Positions 46,505-55,641 of a stretch of DNA of 64,000 nt are shown piece after piece. Within the stretch, counting starts at the first letter, position 1; each line of letters opens with the position of its first letter. The stretch covers positions 1-64,000 of the forward strand of contig NZ_JBKEBF010000006.1 of assembly GCF_047973035.1 (NCBI RefSeq). The letters run 5' to 3'. Under the pieces are notes generated by a model, which had not been told where the DNA came from, searched no databases, and saw nothing but the letters and a program-made list of their open reading frames with translations. Origin of the DNA: Oleidesulfovibrio sp047973035. Its GTDB lineage: Bacteria; Desulfobacterota; Desulfovibrionia; Desulfovibrionales; Desulfovibrionaceae. The translations under genes and the position numbers were made by a program.

Positions 46505-47680
46505 CTAGTCTCCTCTGGTTACAAACCTTTCAGTAATATACTGCCCCAGACGCTGTGCGGCGTTGCCGTCTGCATGGGTGAACGCCTGCACTCTCAGGGC
46601 TGCACGCTGTTCTTTTCCTGTATCCTGCCCTTCCAGGGTTGCCTGCAATACATCATACAGTTCGTTCTGAGTATTTGCACGCGGCCCCGGTGTGGTTGCA
46701 TCATAGTCGAAAAGTAAGGCGCGGTTGGCTGTGACATAGTGTGTATAATCGTACGGATAAAAAACGATAGGTTTGTCTGCCAGTAGAAAGTCGAAGTAAA
46801 TTGAAGAGTAGTCTGTCAGCAGAATGTCGCAGGCACCCAGCAGGGGATAAATGTCGCTTCGTGCTTCAGCCTGCTTTATGTTGTCAAAGCTTCCGCCGAT
46901 TTTAATATGCACATAAGGGTGCAGTTTCAGCACAAAAAGCACTTTGTGCTTGTTGCCGAATTCGTTCAATCGCGGCAGCGAGATTGCCTGATCTGTAAAC
47001 GGGTCGCCACCCAGATCGCGGAATGTGGGCATGTAGAACACTGTTTTCCAGCCCTGTTTGCGACGCTTCATTATTTCGGCATACAACTCAAGGTCGGCGT
47101 TGATCATGTCCTGCTTTGTGGGGCGGCGGAGCATCACATCGTTGCGGGGGTATCCGAGTTCGGGGAAGTCCTCCGCCTTGAATGCTTTGCTGAAGGCATG
47201 TTCGGTGTAGTAGGGCGAAGTTGAAAGCAGCGCATCATAGTCGGAATAGCCCCGCTGGAGGCGTTCTGCTTTTTCCGGCGTCATGTTGATGGATGACTCG
47301 ATTTCAGGAAAGCCGATAGCTTTCAGTGGGATACCATGCCATAGCTGAATGGATACTGCCGGATGCAATACGCTGTAAAGCTCCGGTGTCACACGCCATT
47401 CAAAGTCGTCCGCCACCACTATGCCTGCACGCAACAGCAACTCTATGGCACCTTCATCGCCGTAACCGATGGCAGGAAGCCCGTTGCGGCGCAGATCGAG
47501 CGCCAGCTTCGGGTTCATGGTAAAAAAGTAGCAGCTCAGTTCCGGCATATTGTTGACGCAATGCAGAAAGGCATACTTGGCATTGTCAATAAAGTGTCCG
47601 CCGGATCTGCCCACAAATATGACCAGATTCTTTTTGCGTGGCATCCGCTGTGCCAGCTTGGCGAGTTGGACAAAATCCAT
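46505..47680 (-). CDS. CDP-glycerol glycerophosphotransferase-like (TagB/TagF family)
   Basis: A 391-aa protein with the family's nucleotide-binding C-terminal half: FYMPTFRD, then LKLHPYV, and the signature LLTDYSSIYFDFLLADKPIVFYPYD. An N-terminal Rossmann half includes QLWHGIPLKAIG. Such enzymes transfer glycerol phosphate (or similar) from CDP-glycerol. In Gram-negative bacteria they decorate surface polysaccharides. CAGGAGAC precedes the ATG. It adjoins a LicC-like activator, which supports a phospho-substituted glycan. Confidence 0.87.
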   Translation of the reverse strand: MDFVQLAKLAQRMPRKKNLVIFVGRSGGHFIDNAKYAFLHCVNNMPELSCYFFTMNPKLALDLRRNGLPAIGYGDEGAIELLLRAGIVVADDFEWRVTPELYSVLHPAVSIQLWHGIPLKAIGFPEIESSINMTPEKAERLQRGYSDYDALLSTSPYYTEHAFSKAFKAEDFPELGYPRNDVMLRRPTKQDMINADLELYAEIMKRRKQGWKTVFYMPTFRDLGGDPFTDQAISLPRLNEFGNKHKVLFVLKLHPYVHIKIGGSFDNIKQAEARSDIYPLLGACDILLTDYSSIYFDFLLADKPIVFYPYDYTHYVTANRALLFDYDATTPGPRANTQNELYDVLQATLEGQDTGKEQRAALRVQAFTHADGNAAQRLGQYITERFVTRGD

Positions 47681-48087
47681 AGCGTGTCTCCTGATTACGT
47701 AACCGTCTGCCTTTTCGGCATCAGCGGCAGATTCTGTATGTAGCCCAGATTTCCGGCTTCATGTTTATAGCTGACATATTGAGCTTTTTGCAGGGATGAA
47801 GGTCCGACAAGAGTATCAAGGCAACCACATGGTTCCTACCGGTTTGTTGCGCTTTTCCTGTCACTTCTGCTTTCACCCGGCAACATCTTTCAGGGCATAA
47901 CATGGCGGAACTTGCCCAGTCCTTTACGAACTGCAACAAGCCTGCCAGCCGGACAGTTGCCGCTGCAGGCGTACAGGAGAAGGGGGGAATCCGCGCATAT
48001 GTAATGGTGTGCCCGCATCGTGCTGTCTGCCATCTTGGCTATATACTCGTCAGCTTATCCTTATATGCCAAAGGACTTCCTGCCTGT
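47681..48087. other. Intergenic region inside the glycan cluster
   Basis: A 407-bp gap between two minus-strand genes. I see only the ribosome site of the downstream gene at its left end and no supported gene. It may hold an internal promoter. Confidence 0.3.
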
Positions 48088-50661
48088 TTATTGCATTATC
48101 TGCTGCATCAGCGCGTCACGTTGTTTGCGCAAGACAGGGGGCATGGTGCTTGCCTTAGCAGGCACTTCCTTCAGCACTGCGTCAAAAAGCGAAATCATGG
48201 CATCACGGCGGAAGCAACATTCCCAGTGTGCTTTGCCGTTTTGCCCGAGTTCTGCTGCCAGATGCGGTCGGTCCAGCAGATTGCGTACAGCACGGGGAAA
48301 ATTTTCCAGCTCAGTGATGATTCCGCCTGCTTCATCATGAACTGCATTGCATTGCGGCGTTGCTATCCAGGGAACGGACTGAGCCATGGCTTCCAGCACT
48401 ACCAGCGGGCCTGCGCTTTCTCCTTTTGAGGGAACCAGAAGGACATCGGCATCTCTGATAAGCGCTGTCGCCTGAGTCGGCGGCAGCGGTCCGAGGATGC
48501 GTATACGCGGGTCATTTTCTGCAATTGACCAGCATTCTTCAAAATATCTGGATTCTTTTTCCCACGGCAGCGCGCCGCCTGCCAGAATCAGCTGCCAGTT
48601 ATGTGTGGTGGCAAGCGGTTCCGCCGCAAATAGTTTAAGCAGTTCCAGCTGGTTCTTTACAGGCCAGAAGTTGCCTGCACACACCAGCATGGGAGACTGC
48701 GGCGGTATTGCCAGCCGGTTGCGCATGTTCCATTCGACAGGTTCCGGCTCCACTGCATGAGGGATAAATACAAAGGGGACACCCAAGTCTGAAAAAAGCT
48801 GTCTGTCCTTGCCGTTTTCAGACACTGCAATGCAGGTATTTGCAGAACGCAGGGTTTCCGACACGGTTTCCATGACGCCCATACTTTGCCAATGCTCAAT
48901 GTTTTCAGCATTAATGCTGGGCATCATGATTATGCGTGGTGCGGGAGCCGGAAGGTTGCGCAGCAGGTGACACGTCCAGTTGTCGGGGTGTGCCAGCACG
49001 ATAACCGCATCGTACCCGCCATTGCTTACGAGTGAGCGGTATTTGTCCGTGTCCGGCCCCATGTGCTGGTCCGTAAATTTGCCATGGCAGCGGAACGAGT
49101 GAATCGGCATGCCATGCCGTATTGACGCACTGCGGTTGGGTAACCAGCGGCAGGCGACCTCTACGTGGTAGCCAAGCTTTTGCAGATGAACGCCCAGCTC
49201 TTCGATCAACAGCTCTGTACCGCCCACTGAGGGCCAGAAAAAATTACAAGCCAGTAAAATACGCTTGCCGTTGGGCGCCGGAACCTGTTGCAGACTCCGG
49301 TCCGACGAAGTCGCGGCTTTTTTACCGGCGGATGTCGCTTCAAGGGGGGGCGCTTCGGGGCAGTAGTGCCGGATGGCGTCAGATGCGCATACTCCGATAG
49401 TGTCGTGGAAAAAGCGGATAAACAGCATGGCAGGATACAGTTGCGCCGCGCAATGCTGCATGCTTTTGCCCTGCTTTGCGTCATGCAGAACGTGTAACGC
49501 AAGCTGTTCTACTTGTTCAGTCAGTTCCAGCAGTTCGCGGGTACGCATGCGCCATAACGAGTGGCACAGGTCACTCATGGAAGCATAATTTTCACGGCGC
49601 AGATACGGAGCAGGGCTATCGTCGGCTATGGGGCTGATTTTTTCCGCTTCTGCCAGCACGGTATGCAACTGGTCGATGCGGCGCATCAACCGGGGAGGCA
49701 GATTGCGCCAGTAGGCGATGTCGTGAGGCTGAATCGGCGCGTAGTGGGGACGCTCGCCATGTTTGGCAAACATCCATACGGCTCCTCCGCCGCGGACATA
49801 GGCCGTGCGTGCCAGCCCCTCCACACCTACATCATGCACATGGGTCGAGCGGCTGTCTTCGCGGTAGAGCACAGGAACGGGCAGCGCTTCCAGACGTCTG
49901 CCAAGCTCCATGTCTTCTGCTCCCCACAGATTGCCCGCGATATCTTCATCAAAAAGACCGGCCTGAATCAGCGAGCGGCGTGGCGTACTGATGTTGCATG
50001 AATAATATGCCCGGTGGCTGTGTAACCCGTTGTTTGTAAAAGTGGGATAGCGGAAGAGCAGGTCTCCGTGTTCCAGCGCATAGCCCCACAGCGTTTCTGT
50101 GAACGTTGCGCCGAAGCTGAATCCGCCCAGCACAGAAACAGGGCTGTCGGCCAGTGCTTTATGCAATGTGCTGTGTATTTGCAGTACATCACGTTCTATC
50201 AGAGCATCATCATTCAGAAAATGGACAATGTGCCCTCTGGCTGCGCGTATGCCCGCGTTACGGGCCCGCGCGGGGCCGCCACGTTCCGGCTGGATGATGG
50301 GCCGGAATGCAAAAGGCGGGGTGTACTCATGTAAAAACGCGGCAGTATCATCGGCGGATGCATCGTCAACCACGATGACTTCAAATTCGTCTGGCGATAT
50401 GGTTTGCTCTTCAATGCGGCGAAGGCACTCTTTAAGAATATCAAGTCTGTTGCATGTGGGAATGATGACGGAATACCACGGCGCACGTAACGAGTTGACG
50501 GCATTTTGTATGTCTTTGGCCTGCGGATGGTGCGGGACAAGCGAAAGAGCGCGCGAGGCCAGATTGGCCGCTGTTGTCAGTTCGTTTTCAGCCAGCAGCT
50601 GAGCAGCCTCCCGTGCAAAGGCATCTGCTTTTATCGTATTCATGTCGCTCATTCTACTCAC
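48088..50661 (-). CDS. Bifunctional glycosyltransferase (GT2 + GT1/GT4)
   Basis: An 857-aa protein. A short helical N-terminus with TPR-like repeats (ELTTAANLASRALSLVPHHPQA) precedes a GT2 GT-A domain (about residues 55-300: YSVIIPTCNRLDIL, VVDDASADDT, RNAGIRAARGHIVHFLNDDA). After a linker comes a GT-B domain (about 470-830: KRILLACNFFWPSVGGTELL and the EX7E-like region LVPSKGESAGPLVVLEAMA). The start is uncertain among GTG 50,661, ATG 50,652 and ATG 50,643. Two different sugar transfers by one chain are likely. Confidence 0.87.
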   Translation of the reverse strand: MSRMSDMNTIKADAFAREAAQLLAENELTTAANLASRALSLVPHHPQAKDIQNAVNSLRAPWYSVIIPTCNRLDILKECLRRIEEQTISPDEFEVIVVDDASADDTAAFLHEYTPPFAFRPIIQPERGGPARARNAGIRAARGHIVHFLNDDALIERDVLQIHSTLHKALADSPVSVLGGFSFGATFTETLWGYALEHGDLLFRYPTFTNNGLHSHRAYYSCNISTPRRSLIQAGLFDEDIAGNLWGAEDMELGRRLEALPVPVLYREDSRSTHVHDVGVEGLARTAYVRGGGAVWMFAKHGERPHYAPIQPHDIAYWRNLPPRLMRRIDQLHTVLAEAEKISPIADDSPAPYLRRENYASMSDLCHSLWRMRTRELLELTEQVEQLALHVLHDAKQGKSMQHCAAQLYPAMLFIRFFHDTIGVCASDAIRHYCPEAPPLEATSAGKKAATSSDRSLQQVPAPNGKRILLACNFFWPSVGGTELLIEELGVHLQKLGYHVEVACRWLPNRSASIRHGMPIHSFRCHGKFTDQHMGPDTDKYRSLVSNGGYDAVIVLAHPDNWTCHLLRNLPAPAPRIIMMPSINAENIEHWQSMGVMETVSETLRSANTCIAVSENGKDRQLFSDLGVPFVFIPHAVEPEPVEWNMRNRLAIPPQSPMLVCAGNFWPVKNQLELLKLFAAEPLATTHNWQLILAGGALPWEKESRYFEECWSIAENDPRIRILGPLPPTQATALIRDADVLLVPSKGESAGPLVVLEAMAQSVPWIATPQCNAVHDEAGGIITELENFPRAVRNLLDRPHLAAELGQNGKAHWECCFRRDAMISLFDAVLKEVPAKASTMPPVLRKQRDALMQQIMQ

Positions 50662-50900
50662 CGTGCTTATTTTCCGGCTGTCTTGTTGCAGTGACGAAAC
50701 TACCTGTTGCTACAGAATAAGTTTCGTACGCCTTCATGTGCTATCTGGCAATGCGCGCAGCTTGTACCTGCGTGTTATGGCTTCCCTGCACATGATGGCC
50801 GGACTTTTTGCGTTGTGTCGGCAGTCTGTACTTTGTTGCCAGAAGATGTTGGCTATGCTGCCTTGCTTCCGGCTGTGCGCTTCTAGTCCGTAACTTGTGG

Positions 50901-52802
50901 TTACAATACGTTCAGCGGCACCATGTGCCGCAGGTCAATGTCGGGGCTCTGGTTCAGCAGTTGTGCCAGCTCCGGTCTGCGGCGCAATGTTTCTTCTGCG
51001 TTTTTCAGTGCAGCTTTTTTTCTGCCCAGCCGCAGATTAATAAGGCATAGCCGAAACTGCGGCTGCCATTGCGGATAGGGCGAAAGAGCGACAGCTTTCG
51101 TGTATTCCGCCACAGCTTCTGCCAGCCTTCCGGCGGCTTCATGCACCAGTCCCTGCCAGAAATGCGGCATGGGCGCATCGCCATGTTTTGTGCTGATGGC
51201 GGCAATCAGAGCCTTGGTTTCTTCATCCATAGTTGCTGCCGCTGCGTGTGATTGCATAAGGGCAGGTACCGGATAGAGGGCCGGCAACAGGGTTTTGAGA
51301 CACGCTTTCACCACATCCCAGCGTTCCATCATGCGGGTATACATGGAGCCTTCCGCATGGGTCCGGTACAGAAACATTGGGGTGTCGATTCTGTGGGGCT
51401 TAAGCCCGAACGGCGCGCAGGAAAGCCAGAATAACCAGTCTTCCGCGCCCCATGGCATACTGGAAACGTAGCCGCCGGATTGTTGCCATAACTCGCGGCG
51501 ATAGAGTGATGCATAAGGAAAAGTGTTGCGCTGCATAAGTTCGGCCAGAGAGTATTCGCGGGGAATCCACTGACCGTTTTTAGCGCCGAATTCCTGCATG
51601 TTGGTGAAAACCAGATTCACCTCGGGCCGTGTCTTGATAGCCTGTACAGCAGTGTTCAGAAAATCAGCGGCAAAGCAGTCGTCACAGTCCAGCGGTAGAA
51701 TCCACTGGCCCTTGGCTTGCCGTATACCGGCATTTCTGGCGGAAGCAAGCCCGCCGTTTTCTTTATCCAGCACCTGTATATGCAGGGCCGGATACTGTGC
51801 CGCAAGATTGCGGGCTACAGTGGAGGAGTCATCCTGACTGCCGTCATTCACAATGATGACTTCAAGGTTTTCATATTGCTGTGCGGCGACGCTTGCTACC
51901 GCATCGGGAAGAAACGCGGCACCGTTGTAGACGGGAATAATGACGGAAATGAACGGTGCGCTTAGGTCGTCGGGTACGGTCTGCGACTGTTGTTCATGCA
52001 GGTGCAGCGGCATTTCGAAATGGGCGGCATCTGGTCGGGCGCCTTTATAGCTTTTTACGTCCATGTACCGGCCTTGCGCAAACATGTCTGCCAATGCGTC
52101 TGCATCAACGGAGTCTGCCGAAACACGGTTTTCAAAAATGCTTTGTACTCTGTTCAGCGGATTGCAGAAGGTGACCGACTGTTCAAAGAACAGCAGTCTC
52201 GGAAAGTGCTCAACCAGATTTGTCCGCTTAGAAAGTCCGGCTTCCAGCAGATTGGGGTTGGAGAACGGCAAGTCATGCAGCAACGCAAGCATAAGCTCCG
52301 ACCTGTATACCGAACTGGAAACTTCCAGAGGGTAGCCGAAATCGTGGTCTGCGTCTTTCCACCAGCATTGCAGCACACGTTCATTCAGCTGTTCACACAA
52401 AGGCACCTGTTGCGGTGCATCCTGCGTGTGGCAGTACGTTGTATTTTTTCCCAGCCGTAACGAAAAGCCTATGGCATCGGGTGTTGCTTCCAGTGATTCC
52501 AGCACGTCGTGAAGCGAAAAGTCCTGATAAAAAATGTTGTCGTCCACCATGAACAACACATACGGGGCATCCGCCACAAGCCGCAGTACCTGCAACCGGA
52601 AGTCGGTTTCCGCCACAAAATCCACATGCGGGAACGTTGCGCGCAGTGTGGCGTATTGTTGTTCATGTCGGGCATCAGAGGCTTTGTAGAGCACCCGTAT
52701 GACCAACGATTCAGCATCGCTGCACCGCAGCAGCAGCGACTCAATCGTGGCACGCAGTTGCAGTGCTCTGTCTTTGCTGAAGATTACAGCCTGTGTCTTC
52801 AC
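50901..52802 (-). CDS. Tandem glycosyltransferase with TPR tail
   Basis: A 633-aa protein. Residues 1-260 are a GT-A-like region (QAVIFSKDRALQLRATIESLL, LFMVDDNIFY). A second GT2 domain follows (283-500: ISVIIPVYNGAAFLPDAVASV, VIIVNDGSQDD, LDCDDCFAADFL). The last ~80 residues hold TPR-like repeats (GRLAEAVAEYTKAVALSPYPQW). Its ATG overlaps the stop of the methyltransferase gene by two bases (ATGA-type coupling). A role in building the repeat unit of a surface glycan is likely. Confidence 0.85.
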   Translation of the reverse strand: MKTQAVIFSKDRALQLRATIESLLLRCSDAESLVIRVLYKASDARHEQQYATLRATFPHVDFVAETDFRLQVLRLVADAPYVLFMVDDNIFYQDFSLHDVLESLEATPDAIGFSLRLGKNTTYCHTQDAPQQVPLCEQLNERVLQCWWKDADHDFGYPLEVSSSVYRSELMLALLHDLPFSNPNLLEAGLSKRTNLVEHFPRLLFFEQSVTFCNPLNRVQSIFENRVSADSVDADALADMFAQGRYMDVKSYKGARPDAAHFEMPLHLHEQQSQTVPDDLSAPFISVIIPVYNGAAFLPDAVASVAAQQYENLEVIIVNDGSQDDSSTVARNLAAQYPALHIQVLDKENGGLASARNAGIRQAKGQWILPLDCDDCFAADFLNTAVQAIKTRPEVNLVFTNMQEFGAKNGQWIPREYSLAELMQRNTFPYASLYRRELWQQSGGYVSSMPWGAEDWLFWLSCAPFGLKPHRIDTPMFLYRTHAEGSMYTRMMERWDVVKACLKTLLPALYPVPALMQSHAAAATMDEETKALIAAISTKHGDAPMPHFWQGLVHEAAGRLAEAVAEYTKAVALSPYPQWQPQFRLCLINLRLGRKKAALKNAEETLRRRPELAQLLNQSPDIDLRHMVPLNVL

Positions 52803-54283
52803 TGTTTAACCCCTTCAACAAAGTAGCCCACGGTGAAGTCTTCCAGCATGTACTTGTCATCCATGGCGTACAGGTAACGCGGCAGCTTTTCGCGGAACAG
52901 GGTACGCAGCTCTTCGTCTGCAGCGTGCAGGAGTTCCGGCTTGCTGTTAAAAAGCCATGACACCCGCGCGCATTCCTGAGCAAGATGGCGGAAGAAACCG
53001 CCGTTCGGGCTGATTTCTGTAACTTGCAGGCCAAGTTCGGGCAGAAACTTTTCATAAAAATGTCGGGTGAAGCCACCGTAGTAGTGGTAAGGCTCCTGAT
53101 GCAGCCCTGAACCTAACGGCGCGGTGAGCAGCAGTTTTCCGCCGGATTTCAGCAGGCGCGTCATTTTTTTCAGTGCAGCTACAGGGTCGGGAACATGCTC
53201 CAGCACCTCCGTGCACATGATGACATCAAAAGACGCATCCGGTGCGGGAATCTGCGTAATGTCGCCTACCAGATCTATGTTTCCGTATTCTGTTCCGCCT
53301 CCCAGCTTTTCGCCGTGGTAGCCTTTGAAGTCATGGGCTACGTAGTCGCAATGTGCAAAAAACTGCCGGTACGGGCAGGTTCCGGCACCTACATCCAGCA
53401 CCTTGCTTCCGGCAGGAATGCCTGCGGCTTTGGCTGCCATCCAGCGGTCTCTTTCACGCTGGTTAAAGTCATGAATGGCATCCAGCGGCAGATCAGACTG
53501 CAAAGGAAAATCAACAGGCTTTGTTTGCTGCGATGCCTTTTGTTCAGGGTGCACCGGCTGGTACGTCAGGAACGAACGCAGCTGCTTCTTCCATACTTCA
53601 TATGTGGGGATTTCAGTGGCAGCCACAGTACTCAGCCATAAAAGTTCGTCTGCCGCCTGCACAAGTTTTTCTGTGGGAATATCAGCAGTTTTTGTGCCGA
53701 TCGCCGTCACGTTGGCAAGGTGCGGAGGCTTCTGCCATTTTTCGATGATAATCTCCGGCGTACCGAAGCCCATATGCGTAAAGGTTACGTGGAACCTTTC
53801 GGGGAACCAGTGGTCGATGTGGTAGGCCCATGTCTCTGTCTGGTCACCGGCAAGGTGTCGCACAGCTGCGGTTTTTTCTTTCAGCGGTACGTTTGAGAGT
53901 ATTGTCTTGGCGCTTCCTGCAAGATCGGGCGTTTCAATATGCAGTCTGCCGCCGACTTTAAGCCAGCGGTGCCAACGGATAAGAAGCCCCAGCGCTTCAA
54001 CGCGGTTGAAATGCTCAAACACGTGATGGAGGCGGATTTCATCCAGACTGTTATCCGGAAAATGCAGAGCTTTGATGTCTGCAAAAATGTCTGCCTTGGG
54101 ACGCATTACCGCATGATGAGCGGGCGGGTAGTCAATATTGACATACCCTTCCAGATGATTCTCTCCGCAGCCGAGGTGCAGCCGGAGAGGTTGTCCCGCC
54201 GTGTGCAGGCCGAGGCGATGTATTTCAGCAAGAATGTCGCCGCTGCTGCAGTGGTTGTCAGTGCAAGAGTTGTATTGATTCAT
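52799..54283 (-). CDS. Double methyltransferase protein
   Basis: A 494-aa protein with two SAM-dependent methyltransferase domains. The first (residues 30-190) has LRLHLGCGENHLEGYVNID and a DEIRLHHVFEHF segment. The second (260-480) has VLDVGAGTCPYRQFF, DVIMCTEVLEHV and KSGGKLLLTAPLG, the type-11 pattern. Stop and start overlap with the downstream glycosyltransferase. It probably methylates glycan residues or intermediates. Confidence 0.87.
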   Translation of the reverse strand: MNQYNSCTDNHCSSGDILAEIHRLGLHTAGQPLRLHLGCGENHLEGYVNIDYPPAHHAVMRPKADIFADIKALHFPDNSLDEIRLHHVFEHFNRVEALGLLIRWHRWLKVGGRLHIETPDLAGSAKTILSNVPLKEKTAAVRHLAGDQTETWAYHIDHWFPERFHVTFTHMGFGTPEIIIEKWQKPPHLANVTAIGTKTADIPTEKLVQAADELLWLSTVAATEIPTYEVWKKQLRSFLTYQPVHPEQKASQQTKPVDFPLQSDLPLDAIHDFNQRERDRWMAAKAAGIPAGSKVLDVGAGTCPYRQFFAHCDYVAHDFKGYHGEKLGGGTEYGNIDLVGDITQIPAPDASFDVIMCTEVLEHVPDPVAALKKMTRLLKSGGKLLLTAPLGSGLHQEPYHYYGGFTRHFYEKFLPELGLQVTEISPNGGFFRHLAQECARVSWLFNSKPELLHAADEELRTLFREKLPRYLYAMDDKYMLEDFTVGYFVEGVKQ

Positions 54284-54296
54284 GGCAGTGCTTCCC

Positions 54297-55601
54297 TTAG
54301 TTGCCTATCACACATAAATTTGTAGAAAGCAGATCAACAGCAATGCGTGCTCCGTCTATGGGAGCAAATACGTTACGCATTTTTTCAGAGCCGCAATGAA
54401 GGGGCCGACTTGCGCCTACAAGCGATGAATACATGGAAAGGGCCAGGCTGGTGAGGTATTCATCACCGAATATGTGTCCCGAAGCGCTTTCTGTTATCAG
54501 TGCAGCCAGTTCGGGGGATACGATTCTGGCTGTGTACCATCCGTAATCATAAAAGAACTGTTCGTTCCAGCGCGCTGCATGGTTGATGTGCCGTGCCACC
54601 GGCGAATAGCAGAAGGTGAGGGGCATTCCGGCATTGCGGGCAAGCCACGGAAATGCATAATCCCACCAGTGCTGCCCGAGACAATATTCAACCTGCGGGA
54701 TGCGCGACGCGAGTGCCTTCGGAAAAATGAAAAAGTCAAAACCCCGTTCGTACACTCTGCCGCAGGCGGCGTCTGCTGTGTCTACATTCAGGCGCGAGGC
54801 AAAGACAAATGAATCACGGGCGGCATTGACCAGCTGGTTCATATCATTCCGGTCGCAATCAAGAATGATGTCAGAGTTGAAAATTGCGCATACTTCATGC
54901 TGTACGCCGGATAAATGCCGCAGAATGCTGGAAAGGTATTGGTAGTCTTTGCCAAAGGTAGCTTTTGCTGTCTGCCTGCACTCAACAAAGTGAACAAAAT
55001 TAAAATGGGGCTTGAGCAGGGCTATTTCTTCTGCGGTATTGAGTGAATGGACTTCTGCCCCGAGTTTTTGCCACGAGGCAAGCGCCTGCTGGCTTTCTTC
55101 CAGATTGCGCGGTGGGATGCTTGTGGCAATGACAAATGGTACGGTGGGATTGGCCAATTTCTTTTCGCCGCTTAAGTGCCTTAAGGCAAACTTGTAGTTT
55201 GTCTGTGTAGAAAAATCATGAGAATTCAGCTTGATGGCAGATGACAGAAGTGGAAGTGCTTCCCGCAGGTTTCCCTGCATGGCATGGATTGTTCCCAGAT
55301 AATTTCTGGAGCGGTGGTCTGCGGGATGACCGGCTGCGAATTTTTCCAGCAGGTTTTCGGCAGCGGCTGTTTGACCCGCCGTGTACATGAGGGCTGCCAG
55401 TTCGCAGGCAAAGACACTGGAGTTCGGATAGTTGCTGCCAAGCCCTGCCAGAGCTTCCAGCGCACCAGCAAGGTTACCTTGCAGCAGCATGTTTTGTACG
55501 GGCTTTAACGCATGTACCTGTGTTGCCCATGACAACGCTTCAGGCGAGCGGCGCTCCCCGCTGATGATCCGTGCGGCTTCGATTTGTTTTGTATTAACCA
55601 T
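54297..55601 (-). CDS. TPR-containing hypothetical glycan-cluster protein
   Basis: The start at 55,601 follows GGAGAG. The 434-aa protein has TPR-like helices in its first 150 residues (GNLAGALEALAGLGSNYPNSSVFACELAALM, NLREALPLLSSAIKLN). The rest is a GT-A-like domain of unknown family, with IFNSDIILDCDRND as a possible metal-binding DxD. It could be a glycosyltransferase or scaffolding protein. It lies between the GT1-methyltransferase fusion and the double methyltransferase gene. Confidence 0.65.
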   Translation of the reverse strand: MVNTKQIEAARIISGERRSPEALSWATQVHALKPVQNMLLQGNLAGALEALAGLGSNYPNSSVFACELAALMYTAGQTAAAENLLEKFAAGHPADHRSRNYLGTIHAMQGNLREALPLLSSAIKLNSHDFSTQTNYKFALRHLSGEKKLANPTVPFVIATSIPPRNLEESQQALASWQKLGAEVHSLNTAEEIALLKPHFNFVHFVECRQTAKATFGKDYQYLSSILRHLSGVQHEVCAIFNSDIILDCDRNDMNQLVNAARDSFVFASRLNVDTADAACGRVYERGFDFFIFPKALASRIPQVEYCLGQHWWDYAFPWLARNAGMPLTFCYSPVARHINHAARWNEQFFYDYGWYTARIVSPELAALITESASGHIFGDEYLTSLALSMYSSLVGASRPLHCGSEKMRNVFAPIDGARIAVDLLSTNLCVIGN

Positions 55602-55641
55602 GTACAACTCTCCGTTATCTGCTGCGATCCTGTGACAGGCA

